Assembly: GCA_018873245.2 (NCBI GenBank)
Contig: JAEMBT020000006.1
Location: 9,693,855 to 9,757,854 of the forward strand
DNA: 64,000 nucleotides
Direction: 5' to 3'
Origin: Archegozetes longisetosus
Lineage: Eukaryota; Arthropoda; Arachnida; Sarcoptiformes; Trhypochthoniidae
This document shows, one piece after another, positions 24,325-36,900 of this stretch. The notes under the pieces are model-generated. The model was not told the DNA's origin. It did no database searches and was given only the letters and a program-made list of their open reading frames with translations. The stretch's first letter is position 1, and each line of letters starts with the position of its first letter. A program made the translations under genes and the position numbers.

Positions 24325-24498
24325 TCATAATGACAAATAAATACTGATTAAGAAGATAGAATAGCAGTAGTATAGAGTAACTGGCAAGAATGTGATGGTT
24401 TCATTAGTTAGATGTATGATTGATGGGTTGATACAGTGGTGGTGCTGGTCAATTGTAGTGTTGCTACTGCGCTGCTCAGATTCCCCAAGCATTCCATT
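24325..24498 (-). other. Exon-like open segment, unrecognised (possible alternative terminal exon)
   Basis: After an acceptor-like TTTGTAG on the minus strand, 57 codons stay open to a TGA. The first half is clearly less AT-rich than its surroundings and encodes a polar stretch with a His-rich QHHHC. I recognise no family. It lies 1 kb downstream of the Atrophin stop on the same strand and would be compatible in phase 0 with the Atrophin donor at 25890, so an alternative 3' exon is conceivable. It may also be chance. Confidence 0.25.
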
Positions 24499-25530
24499 CT
24501 ACAAATCGAAACATCACAATAGGCTCTAATAATGACTTATCGATTCTTCCTTTTATTTACCCATTTTCACGAGCATTAAGTGGAATAAAGCAGATAATAT
24601 GTGCAAAACTCATGTGAACACTTTGTAAAATGACACAAAGATGCTTAATAATAGTGCTGAAAATACTATTATTTTGTAGAAGAATGACTGAACTAATTTG
24701 TAAATGAGCTGAAAAAGCATCAGAAAAATAATGCATAAAGAGGTGAATAGAAAAGAAAAATGGAAAACATCTAAAAAGCAATCATATATCGGAAGTGAGA
24801 TGTTGAGTATGATATAAAAATAGAAAAATTAGCAAAAAAGAAAGAAAAAAGAAGTAATTGAAAGAAAAGATAACTATTATTGTTTCATTAAATTATAATT
24901 ATATTACATGATTATTAAAAAGCATACACAGAGCACTTCACTATAAAAGATAGTATACTTGTTATGTTATACATGGTTTTAGATAATAATTAAACATTTT
25001 ATACATCAAATAGAATTTAGCTAAAGAACAGTGGGTTTAATGAAGGCCTATATTGAAGTGGATTCTTCAAGAACACATTACATAATACATAAAAGGCAGT
25101 CATTGTTATGAAAACTTGTTTGCATTAAAAAACTCTTTTAACATGTTCTAACCAAATGACTGATGAAAATAATAACTTAGAAATAAGTGGCAATAATTGC
25201 ATGTTTTCAATATTAAATCAGATAGAAGAAAGAGGTAAAAGATAGACAAATAATCAAAATTGATAGTTAAAAATGAATTTATAGAATTTGATGAAAAGCT
25301 AAGAAGATATAATGTTGATTAAGAGTAATTAGTTGAATCCCATCTCAATTAAAATACAAATAATTGTCTAAGATTTATCAATTTCTAATGCATTACTTGT
25401 CAGTTATGCATAATTAAAAGCTTTTATACATTACATGATCACTAATATATCAAAAATCTTTACAGATAATAATGATATCTAAAATCTCTGAATTACTGTA
25501 GTTTAGTATAAACTAAAATAGAAAAGTAGC

Positions 25531-28500
25531 TTAACTGAGTGGCGGTCGTCCTCTGGCCGCCTCTTCTAACGACCTAATCTTCATTTCGCGCTCACGATTT
25601 TGTTGTTGACTTTAATTAAAAACGAAATCATCTTAATTGGGAAAAGTCATTTCAGAATAAACATGTCATACCGTAAAAAGTCTGCTTCGTGTTGAGAAAG
25701 AAGTTGTGATGGATGAGGCGCTTGCAATTGAGATCCAGCGGCAGCGCTCAGATGTGCGGCAACCATACGTTCGCGTTCCATGAACAGCTGTCTTTGTAAC
25801 TGTTCGTGATGTAAAGCTTGAGCCGACAGCTATTTAAGTATATTCAGAGCTATAAATGATTACTCAGAATTTAATATTGAATAGAATACCTGATGAGCCA
25901 ATTGTTCGTCAAACGAAGGGCGAAAGAGTGCGGCCGAAGGCATCTCACCGCGAGGTATCAGACTTGGAGGTCGTGGTGGGAATGAGTTTGAGGGCATTAA
26001 TGGATGATTTGAATGAATTTGCGGATCAAATTGTGTCGAAGAATGAGGATTAGGAGGAATTCCGATTGCGGCCGCGGCCGCAACTGCAGCCGCTGATACG
26101 GCATCATGACCGGGATGTACGTGAAGGTGAGTGTGTTGGTGGGCGTGAGCGTGATTGTGAGCGTGAGAATGCAATTCTTGAGTCAGTCCTGCCATTTGCA
26201 ATCTGTAGAGAGAATCGGCTCCAGCCAGAGCTAAACGATCGGCATGCATGCGATCGCTAGCGGACAATCCGTGCATTTGTTCGGGCGCTGGTCTCTCTCC
26301 AGGAGAGTAGAACACGAATGGGGGTGGAATACCAGAGGTTCCGTTAGCATTTTGTAAACTATTAGATGAATTGGGTGCTCCGTGCAGTTGAGTTGCATAA
26401 CGGCGTTGCAGTTCGAGCCAATGCGGGTCCAAAATACCAGTGGAAGTAGGAATAGGTGTAGCCGTTCCGTGTGTCACCATTCGAGACTTCATCTCAAATT
26501 CTTTCAATTCGCGCTGTTTTTCCATCAGATGAAGTCTTTCACGCTTTTCACGCTCTTCTGCTTCTGCCATACGATCGCGAGCATTGCCATAGAGTCCTGA
26601 AGCGATTTGATATTGTAGTAGTTGGTCGATTCCATGAGGAGGACCAGGAGGTGGGTGAAGTCCAAGTGGCAAATTACTGTTGCCAACCATTCCATGCATT
26701 GATGGATGAGGAAAGACAGGAGAGAATGCAGCGTGAGGTCTAGCGTATTCGCTCAATTGTCTGAGAGCTGGAGTGTCGGCATAATTGCGAGGAGTGTGTC
26801 TTCCAAGTGGACTTAGATGACTACTACTCTCTAGGTTTCCGTGATTTAGCACTCCAGACTTCATTTCTAGAGACAAAGCCTTCTCAGCTGCGATTTTCTA
26901 TAAGCAAAATAAAAACATATATTTCTCGAAAAATAAAACTAGAATCAATGAAAACATTACCTTCTGCTCTTCCCTCTCCTTTTCGGCAGCTTTTCTCGCC
27001 CTTTCTTCTCTTTTTCTGGCCAGTTGTGAGTCAGGTACAGGTTTAAAGGTCAAATCAGTTCGAGCACATGAGTTAAAGTCTCCTCTATTCCAATGTCTTA
27101 AAAATCTGAGTTTGTATAAGAAAACATAAGATTAATAAAATATAAAAAGTAAAAGAATAATATAGGGATAACTATTAAAAGGTTTAATACATTGCTGATT
27201 GACTTCTATGACATTCGCTGTCTTCAATTTTAGGTTCGGGACTCGGTCCTCGAGTCAATATAGGCGTTGGGTCTATTTCTTCTTCTTCAGGCGGATGTTC
27301 GCGATCTCTTCGTTCGATATCTCTGTTCGACACTTGATTCAAATCATATTTATTATTTTCGTGTTTTGAGCCATGAGAGACATGAGACTGAACAGGTGTG
27401 AACTGTGACGGAGAATGAGATATAAGGTTCGGCTGGGAAGTGATCGGAGACTTAGATTTTGTAACTGGAATATTATGAGGTGATTGCATTTGTCCGCTTG
27501 CGCCTATTGATGGCTGAAAAGGAGGCGCAGAAAAGCCCAAGTGATGGGGAGGCAAACAACGCGAAGAATACGGAGACCATGAAGTTGGGAAATATGGAGG
27601 CATTCCTGGCGGCAACATATGAGGTGATAGTCCGGGAGGTGTTAAGTTTGGATGTGCTTGGATACCAGCCAAATGGTTGTGATGTGCTGATGTGGTCACT
27701 GCAGGCAGTCTTTGCTCTGAAGGAGTGGTCACTGCCGTGTATGACGCTTGAAATAATGATTCAGGAGTTGATATGGAAGACGTGACACATACATTAGTCG
27801 TATCTGTGGCACCAGAACTAACTAATGGGGAAAATGAACTTTTCGGTGACGACGACCGGCGATCTTTCGATGGTTTATTAGCAAACGTTGCATCGTTTGG
27901 AGGAGTCATCACTTCTTTATTCGAGTCATTACACGAAATCTCTGGCAATGAATGTTGAGGTATCGGTGAGTTTGTCAATCTATGTGATATATTGGTCATC
28001 GGCTGCGGTCCCATGAATGGGAACAATCTATCAGCAGCTGGTGAACCGCTACGAATAGGTCCTAAAGAATGCGATTGTGGGGGAGATTTTGGGAAAGTCA
28101 TCTCTTCTTTAATGCGCATCAGAGGAGGAGATGAACTGACTGTCGGATTGGTTTGGTTTGAAGGCACGGGACATGTCGTGTCTGTGGTGTTGGCTGTGAT
28201 CGAAGGAGAGTTCGGATATTGTGACGGTGACTTTGGAGATGATGGCGGTTCTAGTTTTGGTGTTATTAGTTTATCAGGTGGAGGAGATTTGGGCTCTGCT
28301 AGAGGTTGTTGGCTCAAAGTCACAGATTTATCTAATTGTTTGTCAGTTTCGTTAATATGAGGTATTCTCTGTTTGTCATCTTCTGTCTCAGTTTCAGGCG
28401 TTTCTTCATTTGCAGCATTACTACTGACAACTGCATCACTTGTTTCCACATTCTTCTCTTGTTCCTCATTTGGAGAACTCTCCGATGGTGAAGAAATCGG

Positions 28501-30783
28501 AGAATGTGTTAAACTTATATTCTCACCATTTGGTTCTTCAGTATAATTATCATTTAAGGCGTTGTCTTCATTGCACGCAAGAGAACTGCTCTCAGTTGAA
28601 AACGATTCTGAAGGGCTCGAAGGGTTGCGACCGTTTTCATCATTTGTTACTTTCTTTCGTTTATTTGGTGTCGAAGAGTCGGTATTGGTTTCTTCTAATT
28701 CTGGCAAATCAGTACCTATTCTTTTCTTTGTGTTCTGATTAACATCAGCTGGAGTCTTCTCATTCACAATCGTATTATTGGAATTGTTCTCACTATTAAG
28801 AGGAATCGGAGACTTTCGTTCGGTTTTACTATTAGCTAAAGCATCCGTTTGTTCGGGACTATTAGGTTCTGATTTAGAACCACTTCTACTCAATTCGCTC
28901 TTAGTGTTTTTCTCTTTGCTTCTTCTTGTTCTCATATTGTGTTTACCGTTACTTATCGAACAATTGTCGTCTTCATTCTTAACCGGTTTGAACAAGAATT
29001 GAGTGGATTGTTGATCTCTGGCCTCTGGAAGTGGCCTCAATTCACCAAACTTTTTATAAAATGTCTTGCATTCGGTGCACAATACAATGCGATCTTTTCC
29101 AGTGGGGTGCCATTCTTTAGAAGTTGTCGTGAAACAATGATTACAAGCATAAGATCCAACATCTCTGGAATCTGAATCATCAGATTCTTCATCTTCACTG
29201 CCACTACTCATGTCCATTAAATCGTTAGATGGAATGTTTAGATTCGGTTTCGACACATTTCCAGTTGTTGCTGAAGAAGAGGCACGAATGCGACGCAAAA
29301 CACATTGTCTTCGATGGCGACGATGTGGTCGAGTGGTGGCCGCCTGAGGCGTCTTTTTCCATAAGTAATAAAACTCGACTAAATCAGCCTAAATGTCAAT
29401 TGAAAAGTTTTCAACAGTTAAGTCAAGATTCAATTGTCGACAATCAAATATAATTTATAGCATAGAATTATACAAAATAAATTACAGTCTGTGCCCATTA
29501 TTGTAAACTGAACCAAATATGAAAACTTGTTCAACAATAAATGGGTTACACTGTATGATTTACGTACCGTTTCTTTATGCGATAAAAGTTCTCTTCGAAT
29601 TTTGAAAAAGTTTTTCCCGTATTGTCTCAATCCTTTGACAAATCGTTTCTATAATATATTCAAAAATATTCATTTCAATACGAATGAAATACACACGACT
29701 GAAAGAATAGCTAAAGAGCTGTGAGGATTGAGACGCATAGTAGACATTATCTTAAGTGAGAGTTTTGATGAAAAAGTTGCGCAAGTTTTGTTATAACTTA
29801 TTTGAAAATTGCAATCTATATGAGTAGAGGTTCTATATTGTAATATTTTCTGATTCAGATAGACATTTATATTTACTGAGAATATTTTGCTATTTGAAAA
29901 ATCAGAATTGCCAGTACTTGGATTCATAAGTTATAAGTTATTCCTATAATAATGACCATTTTGATTTAGAGATGTTGGTGTTTATGTTCTCTATTCATTC
30001 GTATCTATATACTAAGCATCTATAGAAGCATAAATATTTGAATTAGTTTTCCCTAATAGTTAACTTAATATTTACGCTAATAATTCAAATACTAGTCAAC
30101 ACAAAATTACTCTATATTTCCCTTGCTCATGACTAATTAAATTGCTTTACAAGCTGAAAACACTGTATATATAAATTGTTAGATTATTTATCTATGCATT
30201 CAGTTTTAGCACTTTCTAGTCGCTCAATAAGTTCCTCTATAAACTGTATTAAGGCCAGAAAAGTGTTTGCATATTTTTGCTACTTATTGAAAAATCAATT
30301 GAGCAAAAGATTTGGAAATAAAAGAGAGTATAAAAATACCTGTTCTTCTTCAGTCCATTTTTTGTCAATTCCTTTAGGTATAGGATTTTTGACGAGTGCC
30401 TGCAACGCTTTTCCAGTGTCATAGTTGCTTTCATGGAGCTTTAAAAAACAATTAAACAATTGAGTAAACATATCGAAAGCAAAAATAACCAAATGCTCAC
30501 CAATTCAAGTGCATTGATAGTGGTATCGTCTCTCGATGCGGCCAAGCATCCGTCTTCAGCAGATCCTCCGTCACACATACCAGCAAACGCAGCCATACTT
30601 CTGGCAGCCCTCAAGTACATCATAAGGTCACAATCAGGAACTCCTGGAGCCCACCGCAACTCTTCTAGTGTTTCACATTTTTCAGGCATTTCTTTAGGCA
30701 TGACATCGAGTTTGCAGTCGGGAAGCCTTGCCTGATGGCTCGCACCAACCCTTATCTCTCCCTGAGTACTCGCCAGACTTACG
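25531..30783 (-). CDS. Gug: Atrophin / RERE-type transcriptional corepressor (N-terminus not found)
   Basis: Atrophin is a nuclear corepressor that recruits histone deacetylases and works with nuclear receptors and Fat signalling. Eight exons join in phase: 30501-30783, 30340-30438, 29568-29648, 27191-29388, 26961-27105, 25890-26897, 25672-25829 and 25531-25609, about 1,350 visible residues. In order: an ELM2 domain with [19 protein letters not shown]; a SANT domain containing [18 protein letters not shown]; the FYYLWKKTP and PHRRHRRQ basic tail; a GATA-type finger (CNHC, then CTEC); a long Ser/Pro-rich region of about 600 residues; then the Atrophin C-terminal block with NSCARTDL, an Arg/Glu-rich helix, a Pro/His-rich stretch and [14 protein letters not shown] at the end. 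The upstream border at 30783 is an acceptor, so coding exons precede it. RERE and fly Atrophin carry a BAH domain there, and I could not find one before the next gene at 33962. Confidence 0.93.
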
Positions 30784-33700
30784 CTACAGTCACAAAAGTA
30801 ATAGAGTCTAACCTGAACCTAATCTGAATGCAATTTGAACTCAGTTTGAATCGACTTGATTAAAATACCTTCTATATTGAGTCGATGAGTTTGCAAATAT
30901 TTAGATTTTAGTCGAATCAAGAACATTCAGAGTTATCCTAAAATTGAAAATCAAGGTTTAATTTAATGAGTTATTAATGAGATTATATTTAATAGTAAAG
31001 GTAAAGTATAAATATATAGAAAGATATAAATTTGAAACTACATTGATATTGACTATGTGAATAGATATGAGAGCTTATAATAATAGCTTTAATGTTTTTA
31101 TATTCTTATGCATTAAGTCTAATAAATTTGATCGATTGCTTTCAATGTCTAATAAAAGCAAAAACAATTACTTTTAAGGCAATAGTCATTTCCTCTAAAC
31201 ATTTAGTATTTCTATTTCAAATAGATTCAACATTCAATACTAATATTTCATTGTATAGTTTTGATCACAATCAAAATAAAATACAATAAATATTGATTGA
31301 AAGTAAAACAAAATATAGTTTAATATAATTAGCAAAACATTTGTGCCGATCAGTAAACTACGATCTGATGTTATGATAATAATCTAAATACAAGTTGATT
31401 CAATGCAAATTGGTTTGTTTTTGTTATAATGTAATTCATTAAATGCGAAAGCTATATAAATATTTGCTATTACTTAATAGAAAGTGATTGACGAAAAACT
31501 AATTCAAGTTAATTAAGGATTATATGAAACAATTAGTAGAACACCTCTATTGTCATACCATTTGGCACTTTTCTCATTCAATTATTTACATTTAAATCAC
31601 TTATTTAGAGTATTTTCTCTTAAATTTCATTTTCTCAATAATCAATATATGATTGAACAAAAAAATTAATAATTTAATAACTAATTTCTACAATTTAGAG
31701 AAAATATAGTCAAAAATGTTAATAATATCTAACCGTAAAGCTGACAATAGCGAGCTCTGACTGTAATGAAACTCAACAATAAATCAAATGTAAATAAATA
31801 GTAAACCATTTTGGATATTAAAACGTTTAATCATCAAAATGATTATGAAACCAATTTTGAATACTATTTGAACAATAACTTGCATTATTGTCGTAGAGAG
31901 AAACAAAAGGGAAAAAACAATAAGGAAATAAAACATTAAATAAATACTCACAAGACAATTAAAGCTCGAAAAATGTTGAGAAGTGTTAGGGATTTTATTC
32001 AATATCAATAGTTTTGGTCACTTTTCAATTGAATAAAATTATAATTTGATTATAATTTAAGAAACAAGTCAATAATAATACAATTTTATCCCATTTTAAC
32101 CAATATATAATTAAATAAATGATTGCAATTATTGTTATTATTAGTAAATGATTATGAGTTGTGTGATAATAAGTCTATAATAGAGACTCATTGATGGCCA
32201 ACACCTTCCATGTTATGGGATGTGATGCGGAGAATAACTATTGGATTATTCCATTCACTACGAGAAGGGATTCTCATTTTTACTGCTCTCTATACACCAC
32301 GAGATACTAGCTCTTATTAACCATTTTCGCTTTTCCTACCTTTTCATCACTTAATTAACACTTATTCATACTCTTTTTATTTTATTTAATTCAACTTTTT
32401 GTTAGAAAACTATGTTTTAATTCAAAAGCAACACATTTTAGCAAAATTGAATGTTCAATCAATATTGACTGTTAAAGAAAACTGTGTTAAAACTGGAAAT
32501 CAAGTACAATGTTAGTTATAAATCGATAAACTTAATGAGCATATCTTAATTTAAAGAAAACTTTCTGCTTATTTATGTTTGAATTACGCAAAATTCGATC
32601 ATTAGACGCATTGAGTGAAACGCCAATCAATAAATATAGCAAATTATGATCTATTAATAGACTCGAAAACACAAAATATGCTTAGTAATTATTATAAGTG
32701 TATTTGATCGGAAACTTTTACGTTTAAAGCTGTGACTATTAGCCAGAAATATATGTTAGAAATGATTACTTTTTGTCCCCTATATATGTAAAAAGCTTAA
32801 AGTTGTTTAAAAAATCAAGTATTTCGACTTTCTAGTCATTAAAAATTTATTAAACATCTGAAATGATCTACAAAAAGTAAAGTTTTAAAAATTATCAAAA
32901 TCTATAAAGTTTATAAGATTAAAATGAGATTGTTTTGTTAACAAAGAGTTGTAGACCTAACGAAAGCGATGTCAATTAATATGAACGTTTCACTAATATA
33001 ACACTGTATGATATAATTCTAATACTATACCAAGTTTTGTACTAAAATGTAAATTTAGTCATAACATTTTGATTTAAAGTAACAAATTTCAAATTTAACT
33101 AGACATAAATAGACTTGAAACGTAGAAAACGTAAAGGTTTAACCAGCTGAAAAGAGTTGAAGTAATTTAGATGGATTTAGAACAATTTTGGTAAGCTCTG
33201 AGATTGGAGTATAGTTTGAATATAAACACCAGAGAGAGTAACAAACTGTATGAGTTGACCTTTGATTCGTCAAATAAATTTGGTTTGTTTAAATGATTTT
33301 TACCCTAAAATATCAGTCTATAGCCTGAAAATATAACCAACAGGTTTATGTTAAATTTGAATTTTGTTTAAGATATCTTTGAGGACTTTTCAAATTGAAG
33401 TCCAGTGTTATCTTTACTATTACTAACTATGATTTTATTAAAAATTGAATAATAAAATGCAAGTTTTAGAGTAAAAATTACGATTTGGCATTAAACAAAG
33501 TATTTCATATCTATGACGGAATTATTTAATATGGTCTATAATTAAAGTTGAAGACCAGTTTGCAACGATAACTATGGAAACAATTTGATCTGTTTGTCTA
33601 TTGTTCTAAATGAATTTGAATTATATTCTAATGGAAACAAAGTTAGTTTCTATCAGCAATATAGAGAGTCAATACAGTCACTCAATTGAAACATTGTTCT

Positions 33701-33961
33701 TAAGTAATTATTTCAACTTGATTCAAGTTGCAAACGTAATTGTTCCAGCGCAGAATGTGTGTTTGATAAGTTTGATGATTTTCTGTTGAACAATTCAATG
33801 CATATTATAGCAATTTATGATTTGATGTATTTTCCGTCTATCAAGCAAATGAAACCACTAAATAGATTGAATTAAACAATAGTGAAAAACAAAAGTTATG
33901 CAGATTTGCTTGGTTTTATGCTTGGGAGTCATATTTGATTGGTTTGTCAAATTCAATGCAA
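30784..33961. other. Region between Atrophin and the doublecortin-EMAP gene
   Basis: Very AT-rich. The missing Atrophin 5' exons should lie here, but no BAH-like sequence is visible on the minus strand. A minus-strand open stretch ending at a GTGAGT donor near 31949 and a less AT-rich patch at 32180-32320 are the only candidate leader exons, and neither shows family similarity. Confidence 0.4.
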
Positions 33962-36900
33962 TCAAGTTGTTTGAGTGATTTCGATGGTATTATCAAAAGG
34001 CAAGAGTTGCCATACAAAGATAGCCCCGTCATAATTGCTCGAAACAACAAAATTCTCATTGTAAACAAATTTGACTTCAGTAACACTTCCACCTCCTTGT
34101 TTATACTCGAAGAATGCGGCCTAAAGTTTGGCAAAAATAACTTATATTACTAATAGGCTATGATTGCTTAGAATGAAAATGAAAAACATGTGAAACTTGT
34201 TCAGTATTGGCTGATGTAAAAATTGCACTGAAAAAATTAAAATCACCTTTGAATCAGGACATGGATATGAGAATAGTCGTATAAATCCTTCTTCATCGCC
34301 ACTGATTAAATATTTACGAGAAGGCGAACAGTGACAGCTTATATTTATAACATCTTGCAAGTATTGATTGTCCCAAATTCCTTTAAAATTTGAGAGTAAG
34401 AAAACCTCAGTTCAATGGCTAGAATCATATTTGTTCAATTATAAAGTGAAATAATAAAAAAGTATGGTAAAGTGTTACTTTAAATATCTGAAGTAAAGTT
34501 TTGAGAAAATTAGTTAATGTCGGGATGATCTTTAACTGTTTTGAAGTGAATGCCTAATTATTTGAAGTGAACTAAAGCTCTGTGAGGCTACAACTAAAAC
34601 TAAACCTTAACTCTAGATTAAAAGGGTTTCGTATGTATTCTTGTCGTTTGATTAGTTTAATCATAGGTTTTTTGAAATTTATGATCAAAATAGATGCAGA
34701 CCTCTGACATCTTCACCACCACTGCAAGTGGCGTCATACCAAATGACACTATCAGAAAAACTAGACACTCCTCTCATATATCGACAATTAGGCAAATCCC
34801 CTGAAATTGTTTTAGAACAATAAATCATTTACTTAATGAAATAAATATTTAAAAGTCAGACAAAACTAATTTGATTTAATAAAATATTGAAATATTTTTG
34901 ATGCCTTAACTTACATAAAACGAGCTCTTGATAGTTGTCTGCAAAAGATTGAATTAGAATTAGTTAAGGAAATTGTTTTGATTAAATGATTTCATACTGT
35001 CATTAACAGACGTAAGAATGTATTGACTATCAACAGACCACTGCAGGCTTAGTATAGCAAAGGGGCCCTACATTTCAACAATTTCAGATAGTTTAACAAT
35101 TAATGAATTTATACGTCAAACATTTATAAGAATCATAGAAATGTGTCTACCCTTAGAACAGAAACTTTTTCGTAAGCAAAGCCATTCTCGTAAACAGGTA
35201 ATATATAAAGAACCCCATCTTGACAACCGGCTGCCAAGAGATCACCGTCAGGAGAATATGCCAAACACCCGATACAGACTTGAGATACTGGAAGTTGCGA
35301 TATAAGGTTTCCGTCCGCAGTATTCAAAATAAAAACGGTTCCAGAAACTGAACCTGTGGCCAAAGCTGTACCACTTGGATGAACAGCAGCAGAAATACAT
35401 TGATACTGAAAAATTGAATGATCAGTAAGACGAAAGCAAAAAATAAGGAATTCAATGTATAATCATTACTTCTGTTGTTGTTCTCCAGATAAGAGCACTT
35501 TGATTCCATTTACAAATTTTTTGGTCGAGGGCAACACTATAAAAGAATTCTTGTTTGGGATCCACTGTAAGACCTCGAATTGACATTGAATGACCCTTAA
35601 ATATAATTGATAGAAAACACTAAATATGCAAATAAAGCAGAGTAATATAGGATAAAAATTTTGATTTACCTCAAAAATAACTGTATAGTTAGTTGCCTGG
35701 AGCGCAGAACCTCGAAGTATGAGATTCATTGATGTCCCAATATAAATCTCAATTGCATCACTTTCTCTATCTTGATAATGAGCCATTGTTATCGAACAAA
35801 TAGAACCACTGGTTGGGGGAAGCTTTACAAGCAATGTTAAACTTAATTAAATCTGTTTTCATAATATCCAATAGCTTATTTACCTTAATTGCATTCAGAA
35901 GTCTAAACTGTCCCTCATTAACATCCCATGTTTTGACAGTTCCGTCATAATCACCACTTATTAAAATGTTATTTGGCATCAATTGGAGAGAAGTTAAAGA
36001 TTTCTATAAATCAAAAATTTAACACTTAGAATGCATCCGAAATTGAAGTAGAAGTTCTTTATTTGAATATTGGTTAGACATGAAACATAATTATCTTACT
36101 TCATGTCCTTTAACTTCTTTAACTACAAACTCTAAAACCCCATTTTCATCTTCAAGTGGAGCCCAAATGGTAAGGGTTCCATTTGCGTCACCACTCAATA
36201 AGCTATGGTCAGGCAAAAAATCGACACAATTGATAGACTTAGCAGCTTTTGATTGCTGTGTGATCGAAAAAATAAGCATAAACTTAATATGCAACTTTCA
36301 GCATAAACTGAATGTTTAGCATCAAATACAGGCTTAATGGCTGTTCTATTGTCAATAGTTCCGTCTCGTCTCCTTTGCCATAGACTCAAATGCTTTCTGC
36401 CGTAAGTGACCATTATATCTTCCTCTGTTGGGTGAAATACAGCGCCTTTGACTGACTCGTCGTTTTTTAATTCCTTCTACAAATTAACACAAAATAAGAT
36501 CGAGCCATGGGATGACTAATATACAATTCTTACACTAGAACTTGCTATTATATCAGATTTTTTCCAGTCCCAAACTGTTAAATTGAGTTTTTCTTCGCTA
36601 TTTACAACTAAAAGAAAGCCCTAAAAACAGTTGAAGATTATAGAATTGAAGTTATCAAATTTAAGTATTTGAACTATAGTTAAATGAAAGAACCTGTAGT
36701 GAGAACTCCATATCTGCTATGATATTGCCGAAAATGTTTTTTGTTAAAACAGCAAAAGTTCGCAAATCTTTTGCCGACCAAACTCTTATTACCTGTTTGC
36801 GAAGGAATAGAAGATGATTTAGATTTAAGATTGATTTGGATTAAAATGTTTGAAAAATCTCACCGCATAAGGATCACCCTTTCCTGCCTCTTGACCCGTA

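Larger units (their letters stand above)
21841..25530. other. Gene-poor region between membrane-protein gene and Atrophin
   Basis: Mostly AT-rich with no domain-bearing exon. Two exon-like segments are listed separately (22589-22682 and 24325-24498). A less AT-rich patch at about 22985-23215 could be the promoter or first-exon zone of the minus-strand membrane-protein gene. The Atrophin 3' UTR should occupy some of the right end. Confidence 0.4.
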
